Shown in pieces: positions 23,130 to 29,473 of a stretch of DNA of 31,914 nt. Below the pieces are notes generated by a model. It ran no database searches, had not been told where the DNA came from, and saw nothing but the letters and a program-made list of their open reading frames with translations. The translations under genes were made by a program, and so were the position numbers. This stretch comes from an uncultured Eubacteriales bacterium. Its GTDB lineage: Bacteria; Bacillota; Clostridia; Oscillospirales; Oscillospiraceae. The first letter of the stretch is position 1. Every line of letters starts with the position of its first letter. The DNA is taken from assembly GCA_934572535.1 (NCBI GenBank), contig CAKTLJ010000019.1:1-31914 (forward strand). The letters are read 5' to 3'.

Positions 23130-23489
23130 TCACTTCTTCATCTTCGTGGCGATGGTCACGCCGCCGATGGCGATGCGGTCCAGGCCGTTGTCGTGGAAGA
23201 CCAGGGTGAGCTGCTTCTCCGCCCCCAGGACCTCCTGGACGACCTTCTGCATCCCCTCGGCCAGGGCGTTGACCTTCTCCTCCTTGGTGGGGCCGGCCTC
23301 GATGTTGATGACCACCATCTTCTGGTCGTCCAGGGGCTTGCCGTTCTCGTAGAGGGTCTCGTACTCCTTCACGAAGGTGTAGATGTGGGGGGCCTTCAGG
23401 ACGGGGGCGGCTGCGTCGTACAGCTTCTCCGCCAGAAGGTCCTTCTTCTCCTGGTCCATCTTGGACACGTTGACATACATGCTGGGCAT
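23130..23489 (-). CDS. Tautomerase-superfamily protein (fused 4-oxalocrotonate tautomerase-like halves)
   Basis: This 119-residue protein is about twice the length of a 4-oxalocrotonate tautomerase subunit. The first half starts Met-Pro, so removal of Met would expose the catalytic Pro1 (M-P-S-M-Y-V-N-V). The second half (about 53-119) carries the family's V-V-I-N-I-E-A-G-P-T-K-E-E-K and a K-Q-L-T-L-V-F-H-D strand but no internal Pro1. It therefore looks like a fused dimer with one active site, as in MSAD or cis-CaaD. The substrate is unknown. A good RBS (AAGGAGG) precedes ATG 23489. It is the third gene of the ylmH operon, 52 bp after the DUF896 gene; a small hairpin (23515-23529, 6-bp arms, no T-run) lies in that gap. 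Confidence 0.75.
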   Translation of the reverse strand: MPSMYVNVSKMDQEKKDLLAEKLYDAAAPVLKAPHIYTFVKEYETLYENGKPLDDQKMVVINIEAGPTKEEKVNALAEGMQKVVQEVLGAEKQLTLVFHDNGLDRIAIGGVTIATKMKK

Positions 23490-23541
23490 TGGTCTGTTCC
23501 TCCTTATATTTCCTTCACCCTTTGGGTGAGGGCTTACGTGG

Positions 23542-23760
23542 TCAGGACAGGGGTTCCTGTTCCTTTTTGATGAGCTTTTTCTCGGTGCCGTCCTCCTCCA
23601 GGATATAGATGTTATCCAGCTGTGCCTCCAGGCTCTTGCGGATGGCGGCCAGGTACTCCTTGCGCAGGGCCGCCTGCTCCACCTTTTCCTCGGGGGTCAG
23701 GCCCACGGTCTTGCTCTTGCGTGCCAGCTCATTGATGCGGGCGATCTTCTCTTCCGTCAT
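23542..23760 (-). CDS. DUF896 family protein (YnzC-like)
   Basis: This is a small cytoplasmic protein of 72 residues, of unknown function. The N-terminal helical hairpin is the family hallmark: I-A-R-I-N-E-L-A-R-K-S-K then G-L-T-P-E-E-K-V-E-Q-A-A-L-R-K-E-Y. In Bacillus subtilis ynzC belongs to the LexA-controlled yneA operon, but here the gene stands between an S4-domain gene and a tautomerase gene and no LexA-like site was seen. ATG 23760 follows AAAGGAAG and lies 23 bp after the ylmH-like stop codon. Confidence 0.92.
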   Translation of the reverse strand: MTEEKIARINELARKSKTVGLTPEEKVEQAALRKEYLAAIRKSLEAQLDNIYILEEDGTEKKLIKKEQEPLS

Positions 23761-23783
23761 ATCTTAACTTCCTTTCGAACCCA

Positions 23784-24581
23784 TTAAATATACCGATCTA
23801 ACTCCAAAATGGCGCGGCCGCGCCGCGACGTCCCGCCCACCTGGGTGAGGACGCATTTTCCCAAGCCCCGGCAGGTGAGCACGTCGCCGGCCTCCACGAG
23901 CTTGTCGGCCTTCTCGCAGGGCCGGTGGTTCACCATCACCCGGCCGCCCCGGATCAGGTCCGCAGCCCGGCTCCTGGGCACGGAAAATCCCGCCGCCAGC
24001 ACCGCGTCCAGCCGCAGGGTGGCCACGGTGGCCCGAACCTTCTTTCGCTCGGCCTCGGCGCAGGTCAGGTCCGAGAGCGGGATCTGACGGAGCTTCACCG
24101 GGTATCGCCCCGCCTTCTCCCACTGGGCCAGGAGGATGGGCAGGGTCTCCCGCAGGACGAGCACCTGCGCGCCCGTCTCGGTCAGGAGGATGTCCCCGAT
24201 CTTCTCCCGGGTCAGTCCCAGGCCCATGAGGGAGCCCAAGTAGTCCCGGTGGGTCAGGTGGGCGCTGTCGTGGACCTGCGCCTGGAGGGCGCAGACGGGG
24301 CAGTCCTCCCCCTCCCGCCAGGTCTCCTCCTCCAACCAGTCCGGGAGGAAGGCCCAGAGCTTTCGCTCGGCCTCGGGGTAACCCCCGAAGAGGATGCCCT
24401 GCCTGGGGGCCGCCGCCATGAGCAGGTCGGCGCTCTGGGCCTGCTCCGCCGGGGAGAGAAACCCGGTGTGGGTGGGCACGCCCCGCTGCTCGGCCCGCTG
24501 CTGTTGGTCCAGGACGCGAGCCAGCAGCAGCCGCTGGTCGCCATCGCGGGCAAATTTGTCCAGCAATTCACGTTTGTTCAC
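23784..24581 (-). CDS. S4-domain RNA-binding protein, YlmH-like
   Basis: This 265-residue protein has an N-terminal YlmH-type region (1-about 170) and a C-terminal S4 RNA-binding domain (about 180-245), seen as L-R-L-D-A-V-L-A-A-G-F-S-V-P-R-S-R-A then G-G-R-V-M-V-N-H-R-P. YlmH proteins bind ribosomal or tRNA ligands; in Bacillus the gene lies in the division-linked ylm cluster, which is absent here. I chose a GTG start at 24581, with GGGAGG six bases upstream. An in-frame ATG at 24650 lies at the -35 box of this gene's own promoter and cannot be on the mRNA. It is the first gene of an operon with the DUF896 and tautomerase genes. Confidence 0.88.
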   Translation of the reverse strand: MNKRELLDKFARDGDQRLLLARVLDQQQRAEQRGVPTHTGFLSPAEQAQSADLLMAAAPRQGILFGGYPEAERKLWAFLPDWLEEETWREGEDCPVCALQAQVHDSAHLTHRDYLGSLMGLGLTREKIGDILLTETGAQVLVLRETLPILLAQWEKAGRYPVKLRQIPLSDLTCAEAERKKVRATVATLRLDAVLAAGFSVPRSRAADLIRGGRVMVNHRPCEKADKLVEAGDVLTCRGLGKCVLTQVGGTSRRGRAILELDRYI

Positions 24582-24602
24582 GGGGATCCTCCCTTCTCCA
24601 TC

Positions 24603-24620
24603 AAACTTTTTGTAAAGTTT
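24603..24620. promoter_or_regulatory. Inverted repeat at the ylmH-like transcript start
   Basis: AAACTTT and AAAGTTT (24603-24609, 24614-24620) flank four bases. The repeat begins right after the minus-strand -10 box (24626-24621) and covers the expected start site, so it could be an operator or the first hairpin of the mRNA. Confidence 0.45.
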
Positions 24621-24650
24621 AGTATATCCTGTCATAGTGTCTATTGTCAA
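24621..24650 (-). promoter_or_regulatory. Sigma-A promoter of the ylmH-like operon
   Basis: On the minus strand a perfect TTGACA (24650-24645) and TATACT (24626-24621) are 18 bp apart. Its -35 box shares five bases with the -35 box of the divergent lipid kinase promoter. Confidence 0.82.
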
Positions 24651-24672
24651 CGGGAAAGATTCAGACTATAAT
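24644..24672 (+). promoter_or_regulatory. Sigma-A promoter of the lipid kinase gene
   Basis: TTGTCA (24644-24649) and a perfect TATAAT (24667-24672) are 17 bp apart, 69 bp before the start at 24742. The two divergent promoters cannot be occupied by RNA polymerase at the same time. Confidence 0.8.
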
Positions 24673-24741
24673 AGAAACGCTTTCGTAACTAAGGACATCA
24701 TTTCCAGTCGAAGCCAGAACCGTGAAATTATGGAGGCTGCT

Positions 24742-25638
24742 ATGAAGCGCGTACTTTTCATCTACAACCGTCACGCCGGCAAGAACAGGACATGGGCCGG
24801 CCTGTCCGACATCATCAACGCCATGGTGGAGCAAAACTGCCTGGTCACCACCTACCCCACCCAGTACCGGGGCGACGCGGGAGATGCCATCGTCCGCTGG
24901 GGGCATGACTTCGACCAGGTGGTGGTGGCCGGAGGGGACGGCACCCTCAGCGAGGCCATCTCCGGGGCGCGCCGCACGGACGATCCCCCCGTCATCGGCT
25001 ACATCCCCGTGGGGACCACCAACGACTTTTCCAGGAACCTGGACCTGCCCTCGGACAAGCTCCCGGAGCTGGCCGCCACCGCCGTCACCGGCGTGCCCCA
25101 GACCCACGACCTGGGCAGCTTCAACGGGAAGAACTTCCTCTACGTGGCCGCCTTCGGCGCCTTTGCCGAGGTGTCCTACACCACCCCCCAGAAGATCAAA
25201 AACGTCCTGGGTTACAACGCCTACCTGCTCGAAGGGGCCAAGTCCCTCACCTCCATCAAGCCCCACCGCATCAAGGTGGAATACGGCGACGAGGTCATCG
25301 AGGGCGACTTTCTCTACGGCATGGTGAGCAACACCACCTCCGTGGGCGGGATGCGCAACTTCCCGCCGGGGCACCCCGACCTGTCCGACGGCCTGTTTGA
25401 GGTCACCCTCATCTCCCCCATCCGGGGCGTGAAGACCGTGGAGGAATTCAGCCGGGCCATCCTCACCGGCGACCCCTCGGAGCTCAGCTCCATCATCACC
25501 TCCTTCTCCACCCCCAAGGTGACGATCACCAGCGAGGAGGGGCTGGCCTGGACCCTGGACGGAGAGGCCGGCGGCGTTCATCACGTGGCGGAGATCGAAG
25601 CCCTGCACAATGCCTATACGATCATTCATGGAAAATAA
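24742..25638 (+). CDS. Diacylglycerol/lipid kinase family protein (YegS/BmrU type)
   Basis: This 298-residue protein has the diacylglycerol kinase catalytic fold and should phosphorylate a lipid such as diacylglycerol at the membrane. The nucleotide-binding loop V-V-V-A-G-G-D-G-T-L (GGDGT at 64-68) is exact, followed by I-P-V-G-T-T-N-D-F-S-R and, near the C-terminus, L-D-G-E-A-G-G, all in the usual order. ATG 24742 was chosen because GGAGG lies five bases upstream; the open frame starts at 24637, upstream of the promoter's -10 box. In Gram-positive bacteria this family recycles the diacylglycerol left by lipoteichoic acid synthesis, but no such genes are near. It is a single gene; no strong terminator was seen before the Usp promoter. 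Confidence 0.9.
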   Translation: MKRVLFIYNRHAGKNRTWAGLSDIINAMVEQNCLVTTYPTQYRGDAGDAIVRWGHDFDQVVVAGGDGTLSEAISGARRTDDPPVIGYIPVGTTNDFSRNLDLPSDKLPELAATAVTGVPQTHDLGSFNGKNFLYVAAFGAFAEVSYTTPQKIKNVLGYNAYLLEGAKSLTSIKPHRIKVEYGDEVIEGDFLYGMVSNTTSVGGMRNFPPGHPDLSDGLFEVTLISPIRGVKTVEEFSRAILTGDPSELSSIITSFSTPKVTITSEEGLAWTLDGEAGGVHHVAEIEALHNAYTIIHGK

Positions 25639-25650
25639 ATAAACATATAT

Positions 25651-25679
25651 TTGACACTTTTTTTCTTCCGTGCTATAAT
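25651..25679 (+). promoter_or_regulatory. Full-consensus sigma-A promoter of the first Usp gene
   Basis: TTGACA (25651-25656) and TATAAT (25674-25679) are both perfect and exactly 17 bp apart, 40 bp before the start at 25720. Strong constitutive transcription is expected. Confidence 0.92.
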
Positions 25680-25719
25680 ATAGTTAACGAATAGGAATCC
25701 AACTAAGGAGGTCTTTCAT

Positions 25720-26133
25720 ATGAAGAAGGTTCTGTTACCCATCGACGGCAGCAAACGCTCCATCCGCACCGTGGAAATGGTCAAGCAGCTCTGTAAGCCC
25801 GAGGAATGCGAGATCTACATCGCAAAGGTCATCGGCGCGCAGCTCTACATCAACTCCATGGAGGAGATCAAGCACCGCGCAGAACGGGCCCGCCCCGAGC
25901 TGAACGCTGTGGCAGAGATGCTCCCCGAGTACAACGTGCAGACCCAGGTTCTGCTGGGCAGCGCCCCCGGCGTTGAACTGGTGGAATACGCCCGCGAGAT
26001 CGAAGCAGACGAGATCATCATGACCCGTTCCAGCCGTGGCCCCATCCGCAAGTTAGGTTCTGTCGCCAGCTACATCGTAAAGAACGCTTCCTTCCTGGAT
26101 GTCTTTGTCATGCGCGAGGAAGACAACGAATAA
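25720..26133 (+). CDS. Universal stress protein family protein, paralogue 1
   Basis: This 137-residue single-domain Usp starts with the family core V-L-L-P-I-D-G-S and ends with the characteristic L-G-S-V-A-S-Y-I-V. The nucleotide loop is unusual: the typical G-x2-G-x9-G-S/T is replaced by R-S-S-R-G-P-I-R-K-L-G-S, with only five residues between the last two glycines and no first glycine. The usual C-P-V-L-V-V ending is instead F-L-D-V-F-V-M-R-E. AAGGAGG precedes ATG 25720. It is first in a tandem array of four paralogues and the most divergent in the middle (about 40-85). ATP binding is doubtful; the role is unknown. Confidence 0.88.
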   Translation: MKKVLLPIDGSKRSIRTVEMVKQLCKPEECEIYIAKVIGAQLYINSMEEIKHRAERARPELNAVAEMLPEYNVQTQVLLGSAPGVELVEYAREIEADEIIMTRSSRGPIRKLGSVASYIVKNASFLDVFVMREEDNE

Positions 26134-26145
26134 CCACACTCTCCC

Positions 26146-26175
26146 AGGAGGAAAGGCCCTGCCTTTCCTCCTTTT
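26146..26175 (+). terminator. Terminator after Usp paralogue 1
   Basis: Perfect 11-bp arms GGAGGAAAGGC and GCCTTTCCTCC (26147-26157, 26161-26171) with a three-base loop and TTTT. Confidence 0.9.
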
Positions 26176-26211
26176 GTTCCATCCACCCATCCGTATAAGG
26201 AGGTCGATCCC

Positions 26212-26622
26212 ATGACAAAACTGCTGCTGCCCGTGGACGGGAGTTCCCGCAGCCTGCGCACCATCGACATGGTGAAAAAGACGTTTTCTCCGGATCAGGT
26301 CGCCGTGACCATTCTGATGGTCCTGCCCAACCCCCTGAGCATGGAGGCCCAGCTGGGCATCGCCCGGAGCGACGAGGCCGCCCTGAAGGAGCTGGACACC
26401 TTCACCGCCATGCTGCCGGGCTACCAGGTGGACACCGCCCTGCGCAAGGGGACCCCCGGCCCGGAGATCGTGCGCTTCGCCCTGGAAGAGGGGTTTGACG
26501 TCCTCTGCATGACCCGCGCCACCCGAGGTTTCCTCCAGAAGCTGGGCTCCGTGGCCAACTACATCGTGAAGAACGCCCCCTTCCTGGACCTCTTCATCAT
26601 GCGGGAGGACGCTGACCTGTGA
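26212..26622 (+). CDS. Universal stress protein family protein, paralogue 2
   Basis: This 136-residue Usp has the core L-L-L-P-V-D-G-S-S-R-S-L-R-T-I and the array's shared C-terminus: M-T-R-A-T-R-G-F-L-Q-K-L-G-S, then V-A-N-Y-I-V-K-N-A-P-F-L-D-L-F-I-M-R-E. AAGGAGG lies upstream of ATG 26212. I saw no promoter between the preceding terminator and this gene, so it may depend on read-through. It is closest to paralogue 3: the C-terminal 30 residues are nearly identical, including F-L-D-L-F-I-M-R-E. Confidence 0.88.
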   Translation: MTKLLLPVDGSSRSLRTIDMVKKTFSPDQVAVTILMVLPNPLSMEAQLGIARSDEAALKELDTFTAMLPGYQVDTALRKGTPGPEIVRFALEEGFDVLCMTRATRGFLQKLGSVANYIVKNAPFLDLFIMREDADL

Positions 26623-26640
26623 CCCGTACATCCACCCCCC

Positions 26641-26672
26641 GAAAAGGGAAAGGCACGCGCCTTTCCCTTTTC
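26641..26672 (+). terminator. Terminator after Usp paralogue 2
   Basis: Perfect 14-bp arms (26641-26654, 26659-26672) with a four-base loop. The T-rich side of the stem doubles as the T-run. The next promoter's -35 box begins three bases later. Confidence 0.82.
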
Positions 26673-26674
26673 GT

Positions 26675-26703
26675 TTGACAAAATTACAAAACAGGAGTAT
26701 AAT
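26675..26703 (+). promoter_or_regulatory. Full-consensus sigma-A promoter of Usp paralogues 3 and 4
   Basis: TTGACA (26675-26680) and TATAAT (26698-26703), both perfect, 17 bp apart, 49 bp before the start at 26752. It is the second full-consensus promoter in about 1 kb. Confidence 0.92.
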
Positions 26704-26751
26704 ACTTATAGAAATTATACTTTATGCACAAGGAATGGGAGGATGATCCGT

Positions 26752-27162
26752 ATGAAAAAGCTGCTGCTGCCCATTGATGGAACCCCACGGAGCCTGCACA
26801 CCATCGACAGGGTGAAGAACGCCTTCGCCCCGGACCAGGTCGAGGTCACCATCCTCACGGTCCAGCCCGGCCAGGCCCACATCGACCGCCATTTGGAGCG
26901 GGAGCGCCTGGACCAGCAGGTCGTCCAGCAGATGCAGGACTACGCCGCCCTGCTGCCGGGATACCAGGTAAAGACCGTCCTGTTGGAGGGTGACCCCGGC
27001 CTGGAGATCGTGCTCTACGCGGAACACAACGACATCGAGCTTCTCTGCATGACCCGCTCCACCCGCGGGCCGCTGCACAAGATGGGAAGCGTCGCCAACT
27101 ACATCGTAAAAAACGCCCCCTTCCTGGATCTCTTCATCATGCGGGAGCAGGACGACCTCTGA
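26752..27162 (+). CDS. Universal stress protein family protein, paralogue 3
   Basis: This 136-residue Usp starts L-L-L-P-I-D-G-T-P-R-S-L-H-T-I and carries M-T-R-S-T-R-G-P-L-H-K-M-G-S followed by V-A-N-Y-I-V-K-N-A-P-F-L-D-L-F-I-M-R-E. ATG 26752 was preferred to the in-frame ATG at 26743, because GGGAGG ends at 26742, nine bases before 26752 and immediately before 26743. The same shortened loop without the first glycine is present as in the other copies. It is followed after 21 bp by paralogue 4, with which it forms a two-gene unit. Confidence 0.88.
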   Translation: MKKLLLPIDGTPRSLHTIDRVKNAFAPDQVEVTILTVQPGQAHIDRHLERERLDQQVVQQMQDYAALLPGYQVKTVLLEGDPGLEIVLYAEHNDIELLCMTRSTRGPLHKMGSVANYIVKNAPFLDLFIMREQDDL

Positions 27163-27183
27163 GCCTGACGGGAGGGACGCGCC

Positions 27184-27576
27184 ATGAAAAAGATCCTGCT
27201 GCCCATCGACGGCAGCGCCCGCAGCCTGCGCTCCATCCAGATGGCCAGGCAATTTTACCGGCCGGAGGAGGTCGAGATCACCATTCTCACCGTTCTGCCC
27301 GGCGAGGTCCGCCTGGACCCCCTTCGCAAGCGCGAGACGCAGGCGGAGCTGGACGCCTGGGCGGCCGCGCTGAAGGAGTACCGCGTAAAGACCGCCATCC
27401 GCCAGGGCTTTCCCGGGCCGGAGATCGTCCGCTTCGCGGAAAGCGGCTTTTACGACGCGATCCTCATGACCCGCGCCAGCCACAGCCCGCAGCGGAAGCT
27501 GGGGTCCGTGGCCTCCTACATCGTGCGGGAGGTCCCCTACCTGGACGTGCTGGTGATGCACGAGGATAAAAACTAG
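27184..27576 (+). CDS. Universal stress protein family protein, paralogue 4
   Basis: This 130-residue Usp is the shortest of the array. The core is I-L-L-P-I-D-G-S-A-R-S-L-R-S-I. The C-terminal motif has drifted: M-T-R-A-S-H-S-P-Q-R-K-L-G-S has lost even the middle glycine kept in the other three copies, then V-A-S-Y-I-V-R-E-V-P-Y-L-D-V-L-V-M-H-E. GGGAGGG precedes ATG 27184. It is the last gene of the array, ending at a terminator shared with the convergent dehydratase-like gene. If the glycine loop bound a nucleotide in an ancestor, this copy is the least likely to do so. Confidence 0.85.
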   Translation: MKKILLPIDGSARSLRSIQMARQFYRPEEVEITILTVLPGEVRLDPLRKRETQAELDAWAAALKEYRVKTAIRQGFPGPEIVRFAESGFYDAILMTRASHSPQRKLGSVASYIVREVPYLDVLVMHEDKN

Positions 27577-27587
27577 AGCCACGCCAA

Positions 27588-27620
27588 ACGCCCTCGGAAC
27601 GCAAGGTCCGAGGGCGTGTT
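27588..27620. terminator. Terminator between the Usp array and the dehydratase-like gene
   Basis: Perfect 11-bp arms ACGCCCTCGGA and TCCGAGGGCGT (27588-27598, 27607-27617) between two convergent genes. The T-runs on either side are short, so efficiency is uncertain. Confidence 0.78.
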
Positions 27621-28818
27621 ATCCTTCCAGGAGCATTTTGACTCGGTTATAGACCTGGGACGGGGTCCCGCTGGCGTCCAGATCCACGCTGACCAGCCGG
27701 GCCTGGGGGAAGCGTCGGACCAGGGCGGCGTACTGTCCCCGGCCGCAGACGTGATTGGGCAGGCAGCCGAAGGGCTGGGCGGCCAGGATGCGGGTGCAGC
27801 CGCTCTGGATGTGGCCCACGATCTCCCCACCCATGAGCCAGCCGTCGGCCACCCGAAGGTCTCGGCGCATATAGGCCCAAGCCGACTCTTTGAAGGCGGG
27901 AAATGGATCCAGGCAGCGGAAGCCCTGGGCGCGGAGGGCCAGGACCAGCCGCCCCTGGAGGGCGGCGAGAAGCCGGTCCGCCCCCCGCCACAAGAGGCGG
28001 CGCACGCCCCGGCTGGCGGCCAGCTGGCTGTCCAAATAGTAGAGGATGTACCAGGAAAATCCGTTCACCACCGCCTCGCAGCCCTCCTCCTCCAGGAAGG
28101 CCACCATGTCCCAGTTGCCCAGGGCGCAGTATTTCGTGTACAGCTCTCCCACCAGGGCGACCCGCTTCTTGGTCGCCTGCCGCCTGGGAAGGGCGGCGAA
28201 GTCGGCGGCGATGGCGCGGAAATGGCGGTCCATTCGCCCCAGCGTCAGCCCCCGGCCCGTCTTTATGTCCCGGGAAAGGCGCGCCGTCCATCTGGCCCGG
28301 CAGGCGTTGGCCGCCCCAGGCTCCGCCTCATAGGGCCGGACCTGCTGGGTCAGGAGCATCAGGATATCGCCGTAATACAGGGCAAAGAGGGCGCGCCAGA
28401 CCATGTGCGGCTCCAGGACCAGGGCCTGGTCCTTTTCCAGCCCCTTGACGTTCAGGGTCAGCACCTTCACCTGGGGATACCCCGCATCCTTCAGGGCCTT
28501 GCGGACCAAACTGGTGAAGTTGGACCCCCGGCAGGCGTCCCCGGCCGAGGGCATCAGCAGGGCGGTGTTCTCCAGGTCGTAGTCCCCTGTTCTCAGGGCT
28601 TGCAGATACTGGCCCAGGCAGAGGTGAAAGGGGTAGCACATGTCGTTGTGGCCATACCGCAGGCCGACGTCCACCACCCCCTGGCGGGTCTCCAGAATGA
28701 CCGGGCGGTAGCGCTTGGAGAAAAAGGCATAGCGCAGGAGGGGAAAGTGATCGTCCAGCATGGCGGGGATCAGGAGGGTGGTCTGCCCCTCCTGCCTGGT
28801 CTCTTTGATTTGGTACAT
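27619..28818 (-). CDS. HgdB/COG3581-type 2-hydroxyacyl-CoA dehydratase-like iron-sulfur protein
   Basis: This 399-residue cytoplasmic protein matches the C-terminal module of long acyl-CoA dehydratase activases, a relative of 2-hydroxyglutaryl-CoA dehydratase subunits. Motifs: D-M-C-Y-P-F-H-L with Cys61, M-P-S-A-G-D-A-C-R-G-S-N with Cys96, and near the C-terminus Q-P-F-G-C-L-P-N-H-V-C-G-R-G with Cys352 and Cys358. These cysteines are the likely ligands of a [4Fe-4S] cluster. Normally such a module works with an ATP-dependent activase and a second subunit; neither is in the window. ATG 28818 has GGGAGG upstream; the open frame reaches 28941 through the promoter. The substrate is unknown. It is a single gene with its own promoter. 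Confidence 0.85.
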   Translation of the reverse strand: MYQIKETRQEGQTTLLIPAMLDDHFPLLRYAFFSKRYRPVILETRQGVVDVGLRYGHNDMCYPFHLCLGQYLQALRTGDYDLENTALLMPSAGDACRGSNFTSLVRKALKDAGYPQVKVLTLNVKGLEKDQALVLEPHMVWRALFALYYGDILMLLTQQVRPYEAEPGAANACRARWTARLSRDIKTGRGLTLGRMDRHFRAIAADFAALPRRQATKKRVALVGELYTKYCALGNWDMVAFLEEEGCEAVVNGFSWYILYYLDSQLAASRGVRRLLWRGADRLLAALQGRLVLALRAQGFRCLDPFPAFKESAWAYMRRDLRVADGWLMGGEIVGHIQSGCTRILAAQPFGCLPNHVCGRGQYAALVRRFPQARLVSVDLDASGTPSQVYNRVKMLLEG

Positions 28819-28854
28819 GGCGCCCTCCCGTTCCCGTGGGTTTCTCTCGGTACT

Positions 28855-28883
28855 ATGATACAATATCGAGAGGGGGAGTGCAA
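28855..28883 (-). promoter_or_regulatory. Sigma-A promoter of the dehydratase-like gene
   Basis: On the minus strand TTGCAC (28883-28878) and TATCAT (28860-28855), 17 bp apart, 36 bp before the start at 28818. Confidence 0.65.
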
Positions 28884-28884
28884 G

Positions 28885-28916
28885 GATAAACAGGGGCGGC
28901 ACAGCGGCCGCCCCTG
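28885..28916 (-). terminator. Terminator of the small envelope-protein cluster
   Basis: Perfect 10-bp GC-rich arms (28916-28907 and 28900-28891) with a six-base loop, followed on the minus strand by TTTATCC. The T-run is weak, so some read-through into the next gene is possible. Confidence 0.65.
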
Positions 28917-28937
28917 CTGCAGAACGAGGTTTTTTCC

Positions 28938-29438
28938 TCAACTATCATACGTCATAAAGTATAGCACTGCCTGCTGGCTGTCATAAATCGCAATCGTTAC
29001 ATCGATAGAACTGGAGTTCAGCAATAGAGCATCGTCCTTCCTATCGTGCTGTCGATCCAGGAAGTAGTAATACCCTTCTGTCACTGTTGGAGAGTCCCAT
29101 CCATTCGTACACTTGGAAACATAGTGTATCCCATCCTGCTCACCGCCGTACAGGAACAATGTTACATTTTCCGGTAGAGGCAGGTTTTTCCAGTTATCAT
29201 ACCCTGCCAGCCGTTCTTCCAGCCCTTCCCCATCAGATTGGTCAAACACCAGTTTACCATACAGTTCCCCTTCTCCGAACCAGCCGCCGTGGCTGTCCGT
29301 AAGCTGAGATTCCACTGGCTGCGGCAAGTCCATATCCAGTAGCTTGGCTGCTTTATAGCGGGGGGAATGCACGGTTACCAGGGTGCACACAAGCAAAAGG
29401 ATGGCTGTTCCGCCGATGAATATAATTTTCTTTTTCAT
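28938..29438 (-). CDS. Hypothetical membrane-anchored protein
   Basis: This 166-residue protein of no recognised family begins with a lysine cluster and one hydrophobic segment (about 5-23), either a signal anchor or a signal peptide without a clear cleavage site. The rest is a soluble outside domain rich in aromatic and acidic residues, with a single cysteine (in S-K-C-T-N-G-W) and a beta-like pattern. GGAGGAG lies upstream of ATG 29438 at a slightly long distance. It is the last gene of a four-gene minus-strand cluster, 35 bp after the SLH protein gene. Its base composition is less GC-rich than that of the housekeeping genes. Confidence 0.75.
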   Translation of the reverse strand: MKKKIIFIGGTAILLLVCTLVTVHSPRYKAAKLLDMDLPQPVESQLTDSHGGWFGEGELYGKLVFDQSDGEGLEERLAGYDNWKNLPLPENVTLFLYGGEQDGIHYVSKCTNGWDSPTVTEGYYYFLDRQHDRKDDALLLNSSSIDVTIAIYDSQQAVLYFMTYDS

Positions 29439-29473
29439 CGCAGGGTTCTCTCCTCCAATTATACATATATTCT

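Noticed and set aside
25720..27576. The four-copy array considered as a transposon or repeat artefact
   Set aside because: The copies are diverged protein paralogues with different DNA, individual RBSs, promoters and terminators; there are no flanking inverted repeats or transposase.
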